A stretch of 64,000 nt of DNA from Paenibacillus cellulositrophicus (GTDB taxonomy: Bacteria; Bacillota; Bacilli; Paenibacillales; Paenibacillaceae). The translations under genes were made by a program, and so were the position numbers. Shown one piece after another: positions 18,092-26,400 of this stretch; the first letter of the stretch is position 1; each line of letters opens with the position of its first letter. The notes under the pieces were generated by a model, which was given only the letters and a program-made list of their open reading frames with translations, did no database searches and was not told the origin of the DNA. The stretch lies in assembly GCF_009363095.1 (NCBI RefSeq), contig NZ_CP045295.1, positions 5,547,001-5,611,000 on the forward strand. The letters run 5' to 3'.

Positions 18092-19077
18092 GTTTCTTGG
18101 ACATTTGTGAGCTTTCGGTCGAGGGCATACCGGCTGTGCGGCTCGAGAACGAGTGGCTGATTGTCGTCGTTCTGGTCGGTAAAGGAGCGGATGTGTGGGA
18201 ACTTATATATAAGCCGCTAGGCATTGACTTGCTCATGAAGACGAAGAGCGGACTAGAGCCTCTACATGGAAGAGACTTGCGATCGAAGCCGCTCACTCAT
18301 TACGCGAAGCCTTATCCTGGTGGATGGCAGGAACTATTGCCGAATCGAGCACTGTTCGGCGGCCGCGAAATCGGACACGATCGTGAAGGCGAATCCGCTT
18401 GCGTTCCGTGGGAGTTCGAGCTTCGTCGGAACGTGGCGGGTGAGATTGCGGTGCGATGCAGGGTAGCGCTGACGGAATCCCCGTTGATAGTCGTGAAGGA
18501 ATTCCGGCTGCGTGCGGGAAAGCCGGAGCTGTTCGTTGAGGAGGAAGTCGAAGGAGTGGGGGGATGGCCCGTCCAGTTTATCTGGACGCAACACCCGGCT
18601 TTTGGCGAGCCGCTGGTTGATGGGTCCGCGAGAATCTCGCTTCCACCAGGGAGTCGGGTGTTTCAAGCGCTTTGGTATGATGCAGCACCGGATTCAAGGG
18701 CGCTGTTGTCCTCGTTCGAGGAAGAGGTTGGGAAGATAACGCTGGATAACGGTAGAATTAAAGATCTGCGCGAAGCAGAACAGAGGAGGATGGATGGGGA
18801 TAACTGCTTCGTTTCTTTATTCGGCTTCGAGGAAGCAGAAGTGGGTATCGATAATCCCCGGCTCGGAATCCGACTGAGGTTGATGTGGGATAAGGAGACT
18901 TGGCCGCATCTGCGCTACTGGTCAAGCAACAACGAGGAGATGTATACCGTTGCGCTGGAGCCATCCAACTCTCGCTTTTCCGACATTCACGACAGTCTGA
19001 AGCATGGCGAGGCTCTCACACTTCACCCGGGAGAGAAATGCTCAGCCTGGATGCGTCTTCGAGTTGAACGGCTATAG
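18088..19077 (+). CDS. DUF4432/aldose-1-epimerase-like protein
   Basis: A 329-residue protein of the galactose-mutarotase-like beta-sandwich fold, nearest to DUF4432 and aldose-1-epimerase families. Supporting segments are GADVWELIYKP near 35, the GGWQELLPN motif near 80-88 and TQHPAFGEP near 168-176, followed by a late NPRLGIRLRLMWD. GTG overlaps the GH42 stop (GTGA), so translation is coupled. It probably epimerises the anomeric carbon of the sugar released by the GH42 enzyme. The exact substrate is unknown. Confidence 0.78.
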   Translation: MSFLDICELSVEGIPAVRLENEWLIVVVLVGKGADVWELIYKPLGIDLLMKTKSGLEPLHGRDLRSKPLTHYAKPYPGGWQELLPNRALFGGREIGHDREGESACVPWEFELRRNVAGEIAVRCRVALTESPLIVVKEFRLRAGKPELFVEEEVEGVGGWPVQFIWTQHPAFGEPLVDGSARISLPPGSRVFQALWYDAAPDSRALLSSFEEEVGKITLDNGRIKDLREAEQRRMDGDNCFVSLFGFEEAEVGIDNPRLGIRLRLMWDKETWPHLRYWSSNNEEMYTVALEPSNSRFSDIHDSLKHGEALTLHPGEKCSAWMRLRVERL

Positions 19078-19221
19078 TCCTGCCTATTGTTCTGCCTCTA
19101 ACTCCCGATTTGACTAAGGGCGAGAGACGAATCGCCTAGCTAGCCCCAGAAGCTCATTTATCCGTCTGCTATGAAAAGAAATCAGTAGCTCTAATAGCAA
19201 ATTCGCGCTTAAGTCATAGAG

Positions 19222-19248
19222 GACCGTATCTAGCTGCGGTCTTTCTTA
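19222..19248 (+). terminator. Rho-independent terminator
   Basis: GACCGTA (19222-19228) pairs with TGCGGTC (19235-19241), one pair being G-U. The loop is short and a T-rich tail (TTTCTT) follows. It ends the GH42/DUF4432 transcript. Confidence 0.6.
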
Positions 19249-19258
19249 CGACACATTT

Positions 19259-19272
19259 TGTAAACGCTTACG
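19259..19272 (+). promoter_or_regulatory. Probable catabolite-responsive element (cre)
   Basis: TGTAAACGCTTACG matches the CcpA cre consensus TGWAANCGNTNWCA at 13 of 14 positions. It lies about 175 bases before the start of the first giant secreted enzyme, which suggests glucose repression of that gene. Confidence 0.6.
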
Positions 19273-19446
19273 AATTAAATGGGGTTCGGATCATAACCGG
19301 AATACTCTCGCGATCGGACGGGCGGTGGACTAATCCGAAAGGAGGTGATGTAGCGCCAAGATGACATGTTGGAAAGGAATGTCCTGATAAGTGAGGGAGA
19401 GTAATGAAAGGGCATGAAATCAACAGAATATGGGGGAGGAATTGCA

Positions 19447-22400
19447 ATGAGGGGCAAAAAAATCGCAAGTAGTCTGCTGGCGTTGACGCTAGCGTGGGGC
19501 GGGTTCCCTGCGCTGAGCGGCAGCGTATCGGCCGATAATCCTGCGCCGATGGTCAATCTGCTGGCGGCGGACATGGACGTGCATTTCGACGGGGGAACGA
19601 GTTCGTTCGTCTTATCCAATGCTTCGTCTGGTGGGACGCAGCAGATCGTGCAGAAGAACGGCAACAACGCGTTGGAGTTCCGAGATGCTTCGCTCGGCAC
19701 GAACGTGTCCAGTTATTTCTATCAGAGGTTCAGCAGCGGGACGTTAAAGGATCGCATCAACCAGGTGTACAACCAACCAGTTGGAAGCCAGCCGGTGGAC
19801 TTCATTCTGGAATACAAGCTGGAGCGCACTGCTATGAGCGACAAGCCGGTCGCCAAGGACATTTACGCGCAAATCCAATTCGGTAACTTCGACAACGTCA
19901 ACGTGCCCCGGTTCCCAGTGGCTGCGACAACGATAACGGGAACTGCCGCCTACACGAGCACGGAAGGCATACTCAAAACGGTGAACGACGTCGACATCTC
20001 GGGCTACCGTTTCACCGTTGTGCCGAATGGCGGCCAGCGCACGATCTCGAACCTGGAGATCGGTTTCTCCGTCCGTGTCGATACCGGGGGATCTGACGAG
20101 GCTTACGTCATAGACGACCTGGCTGTGTACGAAGTGGGCAGCGTACAGGATACGGTGCCGCCGACGGCGCCCAGCAGCCTTACAGTGACGGGTCAGACGG
20201 ATACGAGTGTCAATCTTTCGTGGACGGCATCGACGGACAACCAAGGTGTGACAGGCTATGACGTTTATCGAGACGGTACCTTGGCTTTATCCGTCAGCGG
20301 TTCTGTATACGGTGCACAAGTCACGGGACTGACGCCGGCAACGTCATATAGCTTTACTGTTAAAGCAAGGGACAGCTCCGGAAACGCCTCCCAGGCCAGC
20401 AACGTGGTGACAGCGAAGACGAACGACTCTCCTGGCAGCTTGCCGACTCCGTTCGGAGACCAGGATATCGGCACCGTAGGCATCGCGGGAAGCGCGGTTT
20501 ACGACGCGAATTCCGGTTCATTTACGGTATCAGGTTCCGGCGCAGACATCTGGGGAACGGCGGATGCGTTCCACTTGGTGTACCGCCCTTGGACCGGTTA
20601 TGGACAGATCGTCGCGCGAACGGCAAGCGTGACGAATACGGCCGAATGGACGAAAGCCGGCGTCATGATCCGCGCGAACCTCAGTCCGCAATCTCCGTAC
20701 GCGTTCGTGGCATCGACTCCTTCCCACGGCACGATTTTCCAAGATAGATTGCTTCCCGGCGGGGTTTCCACGCAGACGAACGGCACGACGGCGGCGGCGC
20801 CGTATTGGCTTAAGCTGGTGCGCGACGAGCGCGGGATCAGCGCCTATGATTCTTATGACGGCAACAACTGGACGCTGATTAAGAGGGAGACCATCAACCT
20901 GCCGGAGACGATCTACATCGGGTTGGCCGTTACGAGCCATGCGAACAGCCGCCTCGCGACCGCCGTGTTCGATCAGGTGACCGTATCGGAGGCACCGCCG
21001 ATTGAGAGCACGTATGCGCCATTCCCAGGTACGATCGAGAGCCGCAAGCAATGGCTGTGGGTCAAAGCAAAGACCATGCAGGAGGAGAGCGGACCGCTTA
21101 ACATCACGCAATATGTCGCCCAAATCCTTGATGGACAGAACGTGGCGAACAACCTACAGAAGCTGGACGCAATGTATCAGACCTACGATTATGAACAGTA
21201 CAAAACAATGGCCAAGATGTACGCCTATCTCATGGTCGGCGATCAATTCAGCAGTGCGATGATGGAGCATGTTCGGGCCTACTTCGCTTCGTACGCTTAT
21301 GCTGAGCTGGCTCAGACGGAGAATTTGCGAATGAGCAATTACGCGACCGGCTATCTGGTTGGGCAGTATTTTCCCGATCTGGTCGATCTGAACGGCAATT
21401 CCGGTACGACGCTAAAGAGTATCAACAAGGCGAATGTGATAGCTATGATCGAAGCGGGCGTGCATAAGGGGTGGGCGGAATACGAGAGTCCGGAATACAC
21501 ATTTATGACCTATTTTTGCCTAAATGCGATCTATCAGTATTCGGACGAAGCCGACCTCCGGCAAAAAGCAAAGATGGCGATGGACGTCATGTGGTTCGAG
21601 TGGGCGAACGACTGGATCGACGGCTACCCCATCTCCTCGGAGAGCCGAGCGAAGGGTGATTCCGTGTCCGCGGTTGACCCTTCGTGGCGGGGAGCCGAGC
21701 ATACCGCGTTATCTTGGGCCTACTTCGGTGCGCACCGCGCCCAGCAGGCGGTAGGCGAGTCGGACAATTCGGCACCATCTCTCTACCGTCCGAACCTCGA
21801 ATATCTCGGTTTGGTGCTCTACAGAGGAATGAGCTACGAGCCGCCTGAGTTAGCGATCCGAATCGGACAGAACACATCCAAGGAGTACCAGTCCCGCAAG
21901 ACGACGATGCAGAACTCGAGCGGACGCGGAATGAAAATCTACCGCCAAGCCTTCGTGAAGCCGATGTGGGGACTTGCGACCGAGATTCAATACGAACGCG
22001 TCGACAACTGGATCGAGGACCTGCCCGTCGTGCTGCGCTGGCACTCCGATGCGGCGAATCCGCTGTTCCGGTTGTCCACGGACCAAGGTACAGCTCCGAT
22101 CGGCAACTATGACCAGCCTTCGAGCCATCGGATCATGCAGGACGGCGAAGCGGCCGTAGGGGTGTTTAAGCTTGAGAACAGCCCAACGACGAACTACATC
22201 AACGCCTTATTCCCGGATACAGGATCGATGATCGCCAAGGAGGAGCAAGGCGGTTGGACGTTCGTCAACGCCGGGCCGATGTACTTCGCTTTCCAATTTG
22301 TGAAGCCGGCGGCCTGGTACTACCAGACGAACACCGACCCTTCCAACAAGGTGAAAACGACGGCTCAACTGCACCCGACGGCAATGCTGCTTTACAACTA

Positions 22401-22806
22401 CAACATTCTCCGAAGTCAAGCGGACAAAAACGGCTGGGTGCTTCAGACGGCTGATGCTTCTGAATACGCGGATTTCGCAGCGTTCAAGAGTGCCGTTCTG
22501 ACGAACGCATCGGTTGACGCGAGCCATCTCGACGAGACGAATCCTCGCCTGATCTATCACGCTCTGAACGGGGATACGATGGATATCACTTTTGACGCAG
22601 CTTCGGCGACATATAACAATACACACAAAATCAACGGTACACCGATTGTTTACTCGTCGTTTAAGGTGTTCGATACGCCGTGGTTGAAGCAGGACCAGAA
22701 CAGCCACATATTCACTGTGACTGAAGATGGAGAGCAGCTCGTCTACGACTTCGCCAATTGGATGGTTACTTCCCTGGATCCGAGCGCGGGAACGGATAGC
22801 TTCTAG
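19447..22806 (+). CDS. Large secreted modular protein with FN3 domain and helical C-terminal domain
   Basis: A 1119-residue exported protein. ATG at 19447 has GGGGGAGGA upstream and starts a normal signal peptide (about 1-29, ending SVSA); an earlier ATG at 19414 has no ribosome site. An N-terminal beta domain (35-230) is followed by a fibronectin type III domain (about 234-326, PPTAPSSLTV to NVVTAKT) and a DUF1349/concanavalin-like domain (about 335-520). The C-terminal 590 residues look mostly helical at first, with repeated Trp/Tyr-rich helices, then beta-rich, as in alpha/alpha-toroid polysaccharide lyases. I do not recognise that domain. The location between GH genes suggests polysaccharide cleavage. 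Confidence 0.8.
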   Translation: MRGKKIASSLLALTLAWGGFPALSGSVSADNPAPMVNLLAADMDVHFDGGTSSFVLSNASSGGTQQIVQKNGNNALEFRDASLGTNVSSYFYQRFSSGTLKDRINQVYNQPVGSQPVDFILEYKLERTAMSDKPVAKDIYAQIQFGNFDNVNVPRFPVAATTITGTAAYTSTEGILKTVNDVDISGYRFTVVPNGGQRTISNLEIGFSVRVDTGGSDEAYVIDDLAVYEVGSVQDTVPPTAPSSLTVTGQTDTSVNLSWTASTDNQGVTGYDVYRDGTLALSVSGSVYGAQVTGLTPATSYSFTVKARDSSGNASQASNVVTAKTNDSPGSLPTPFGDQDIGTVGIAGSAVYDANSGSFTVSGSGADIWGTADAFHLVYRPWTGYGQIVARTASVTNTAEWTKAGVMIRANLSPQSPYAFVASTPSHGTIFQDRLLPGGVSTQTNGTTAAAPYWLKLVRDERGISAYDSYDGNNWTLIKRETINLPETIYIGLAVTSHANSRLATAVFDQVTVSEAPPIESTYAPFPGTIESRKQWLWVKAKTMQEESGPLNITQYVAQILDGQNVANNLQKLDAMYQTYDYEQYKTMAKMYAYLMVGDQFSSAMMEHVRAYFASYAYAELAQTENLRMSNYATGYLVGQYFPDLVDLNGNSGTTLKSINKANVIAMIEAGVHKGWAEYESPEYTFMTYFCLNAIYQYSDEADLRQKAKMAMDVMWFEWANDWIDGYPISSESRAKGDSVSAVDPSWRGAEHTALSWAYFGAHRAQQAVGESDNSAPSLYRPNLEYLGLVLYRGMSYEPPELAIRIGQNTSKEYQSRKTTMQNSSGRGMKIYRQAFVKPMWGLATEIQYERVDNWIEDLPVVLRWHSDAANPLFRLSTDQGTAPIGNYDQPSSHRIMQDGEAAVGVFKLENSPTTNYINALFPDTGSMIAKEEQGGWTFVNAGPMYFAFQFVKPAAWYYQTNTDPSNKVKTTAQLHPTAMLLYNYNILRSQADKNGWVLQTADASEYADFAAFKSAVLTNASVDASHLDETNPRLIYHALNGDTMDITFDAASATYNNTHKINGTPIVYSSFKVFDTPWLKQDQNSHIFTVTEDGEQLVYDFANWMVTSLDPSAGTDSF

Positions 22807-23010
22807 ACTCCAATCTCGTGCCTACGCATGAGATCGAGAAGGTGACTGTAGCGGACGGGTACGTATACAACCTCGAAGTCTGGAGTCGTGACGGTCGCCT
22901 TTCCCAATGAAGTTCCGCTCGCTCCTGTTGCGGGTAATACTGCCAATGGGCAGAGGAGGGGGAGGGCAATGAGTCTCTTTGGGATTTGGACTTTTCCCCG
23001 GTATTATCGT
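22806..23010 (+). pseudogene. Remnant of a paralogue of the 1809-residue glycosidase
   Basis: Bases 22808-22828 match 27157-27177 of the giant glycosidase gene almost base for base. Bases from about 22877 to 22945 match its 27552-27620 segment, both encoding VPLAPVAGNT. The sequence between is missing, and the frame closes soon after. It is a scrambled piece of a second copy of that gene's CBM-linker region, directly after the stop of the preceding gene. Confidence 0.65.
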
Positions 23011-23149
23011 CCTTTGCCCCGGTTTTCGGCTCGGCTGGATTTCGATACCCTTAGTTATGTAATCGCTTTCAGGTTGATCGGCATCCGGTAAACAAGGAAT
23101 CGCCAGGAGTTCCGTTGATTTCGGGAAAGCGAGTCTTCTAAAAAAGAGA

Positions 23150-23371
23150 GGTTTGGAGGAGGGGCGATTCGCCTCCAACGATCTGGACTCCCCAACCAAG
23201 ATCGCCAAGCAGACCGAACTGAACATGTTGAGAGATTCGGTGTTCACGCAGATCATAATGGGCGGTGATTTCAACAAGTTCGACGACTTCATCAAGAAGT
23301 AGAGACCTCAAGGCGGCGAACAAATCCTGAGTGAGCTTGAAGCTTCGATCCAGAAAAAAGCAGGCAGGTAA
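23150..23371 (+). pseudogene. C-terminal remnant of an ABC sugar-binding protein
   Basis: The frame reads TKIAKQTELNMLRDSVFTQI, then IIMGGDFNKFDDFIKK, a stop, then GGEQILSELEASIQKK. This resembles the C-terminus of LplA-type binding proteins, where a helix with IIMG and FD.F leads to LGGDQI..E. No start, signal peptide or body is present, and a stop interrupts the tail. A sugar importer operon probably once preceded the giant glycosidase. Confidence 0.6.
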
Positions 23372-23388
23372 TCAATAGAACGACAGCA

Positions 23389-23429
23389 ACCTCTCTGGCG
23401 ATCCGGTTATTCCGGAACGTCAGAGAGGT
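23389..23429 (+). promoter_or_regulatory. Strong hairpin just before the giant glycosidase gene
   Basis: CCTCTCTG (23390-23397) pairs with CAGAGAGG (23421-23428), and a CCGG-centred inner stem lies between. The tail (GCTTGTTGTTC) is only weakly T-rich. It ends 32 bases before the ATG. It may be the old terminator of the lost binding-protein gene or a leader structure. Confidence 0.55.
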
Positions 23430-23460
23430 GCTTGTTGTTCATTCAAGGAGGGAATTCAGA

Positions 23461-26400
23461 ATGAGCAGCCCTTTTCGGTTTGTTGCCCTACTTTTGATTG
23501 CGGCTCTATTAGTACAAGGCTGGCCAGGACTTCCTGGCATTAAGGTGTCCGCGGCCTCCGCGGAAGAGGCGGCTCTGCTGTTCTCGGACGACTTCGACGG
23601 CGGGTTGACGCGATGGGATCTGTTTGGCAGCGCGGCATGGCAGATTCAAGGCTCAGGAGCCGCGGCGAAGCTGGCGGGGATGACGACATCGACATCCCCG
23701 CAACGTGCGGTCGTCAAAGCCTCCTCGTTGCCGTATAGTTCCACCGATTACGCAATGGCCTTCGATGCCCAAGGTGATCGCTTCCGTGTCATGTTCCGCT
23801 ACTCGTCGGGAACGAGCTATTACTTTTTAGAATTCAAGACCGGGCATTGGGTCGAGCTTTGGAAGTATCCCAATTCTTCGGCAAGTTCGCAGGTTGGCAG
23901 CTCCGTCGATATCGCGGCTGTTCTGCCGGGATTCGATCTGGCGGACCGCCACGACTATCGGCTGAACATTCGCGGGTCGCAATTCACCCTCTCCATAGAC
24001 GGGAAGACCATCTCGACGTTCTCCGACTCTTCACTCGTCTCGGGCGGCGTTGGCTTCGCTCTCCGAAGTGTTGGATCGACTGTCAGCCTAAGCGTCGATC
24101 GGGTAGAGGTGCTTCCGGCCGATGAGCCGGCTGGCGGCGATCTCTCGATCGTACATACGCCTGTTTCGGGCGTCCCTTACTTCGCCGACCTGCCGATCTC
24201 CTTCTCGCTCACGGGCGCCACTCCCGAATCGACCGCCGCGATCCACTACGGCTACGGGGATGAAGAGGCGGACCGGGAGTTGGCGGCAACGCCGGGGGGA
24301 GCCGGCGTCTTCTTGGGAACGGTTCCCGGAACGAACCGGGCGACGTCCATCCGTTATTACTTGACGGCGGAGGATGGCGCGGGCGGAATAGCCCGTTATC
24401 CGGTAACCGGCGAGTTGGTCGTACCGATCGCGGCGATGCCTGCGTATGCGAACAACTTCGAAGGCGAAACGGCGAACGCCGCTCCGGCTGGCTGGACGAC
24501 AGGCGGAAGCGCCAAAATCATACAACTTGAAGACGGCAACAAAGTGTTTAATCTCAACGGTTCGGGGAGCGCCAAGCTGAACCTGCCGGAATACCGCAAC
24601 GCGGACAACTTCATTGTCAAGTTCAAAGCGAAGTACGAGCGCACGAGTACCGCGGCGCAAAATACATGGCGCCTTCGCTATCGCGCGGCGGATGACGCGA
24701 ACAACAACGTGATGGAGTGGGCAACGCACAATTCGAAGTATTTTCTGATGCGGAAGACGACGCTCGGAGGCAACTATCCGATCGCGAACTATGTGCAGTC
24801 GCTGCTCGGGGGCTGGCACGAGTACGAGCTTCGCATTAGCGGCATCACTCACAAGCTTCTGATCGACGGAGTCGAGATCGCCAGCGGCGAAGATTCCGAC
24901 CCGCTGGCGCCGGTCAAGGGCTACTTCCAATGGAACGTCGTCGGGGGCATTAATCTGATGATCGACGATTTCTCTATCGAGCCTCTGCCGCTGCCTTACG
25001 TTATCGATCTGCAGCCGGCGGGAGATTATTCGGGCATCTACCTGACGGGCGAGAATCCGGGTTTGGATCTGGCGATCGATGCCGGAGCGGCGGCGCACGA
25101 GCTTCAGATCGACTATGAGGTCAGCCGCGCCGATGGTGATCTCCGGGCGGTCGTTTCTGGGACGAAGTCATACGATCTCGATGCCTACGAGAAGCTGAAC
25201 GATACGCTGTCATTCGGGCCGGGTTTAAGCTCGATCGGCACCTATGAGGTGAAGTCGAACTTTACGCTTGACGGGAAGTCGATGCCGGCTCTAGCCAAGC
25301 AGATGCGAGTGGCGATCATCGGTCAAGCAGGAACGGAGGGCGCCCCCCTCGATCTCGATAACGAGAGTAAGTTTGGGCTGAACACGCATTACGCGCTTAA
25401 TTGGCGGGACGACATTATCGACGGAGCACGCAAGCTTGGAGCCAAGCACCATCGCTCCGGCATCTCCTGGGCGGACGTCGACAAGAACGTGAAGGACGCT
25501 TCAGGCAACGCGGTTTACGATTACGCCGGGACCGACTTGTTCCTGAATAAGCTGTTCGATTACGGCTTCAACCAGATCACCGTGCTCGGCATCGATCAGA
25601 ACGCATATTATCAGAGCGGGATTACGAATACCTCGACCGCGCTTCGGGCGATGGGGGATTTCGTCTACCGTACAGTGGATCGCTACAAGGGACAGATAAG
25701 ACAGTGGGAGATGCCGAACGAGCCGGAGATTTTCGCCCAGCCGTATATCCCCGAGGAGTTCGTCCAATTGCAGAAGATCGCCTACCTGAATATGAAAAAA
25801 GCCGATCCCGATGCAATGCTGCTCGCAGGAGACCATACGTCGAGCGTGCTTAGCGTGCTGCCGAAGGAGCTGGCGCTCGGCTCCTACGACTTCGCCGATG
25901 CGTATTCGTTCCATCCGTACGTGTACAACTCGATGCCTGACGACAACTTGCCCAACCTGATTGACGGCGTCAAGGATAAAGTTAACGCGTACGGCGGCTG
26001 GAAGGACTATTATCTGACGGAAGGCGGATGGCCGACGGCGAAGGCCGGCTACCCGTCGGTAACCGAGGAGACGCAGCGGGATTACATCGTGCGGGCTTTC
26101 CTGACTTACCTGACGCTCGATCAGGTGAAGGCTTACGAGTATTACGATTACAAGAACGACGGAACGGATGACCGCTACTACGACATCTTCTGGGGCATCA
26201 CGGACAACGACGGGCGGCCGAAGCTGGCGTACGCGGCGGTGAATCAGCTTATGACCTCCCTGGAGCGGGCGAGGTACCTCGGCACTTGGGATGCGGGAGA
26301 TCCGAACGTGTCCGTCCAGTTGTTCTTGGAGGATGGGGAACCGGTTCTGGCTGCCTGGAGGAAAACCGACCACAAGGACGATCCCGACGTTCGGCCGCCA

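Noticed and set aside
24088..25098. Open frame of 336 codons on the minus strand inside the giant glycosidase gene
   Set aside because: It is antisense to a gene with clear domains. G+C-rich codon bias leaves long open antisense frames, and the translation is Arg-rich without any family motif.
25501..26373. Open frame of 290 codons on the minus strand
   Set aside because: It lies fully antisense to the catalytic domain of the glycosidase, is rich in Arg/His/Val, and has no ribosome site or homology I can see.
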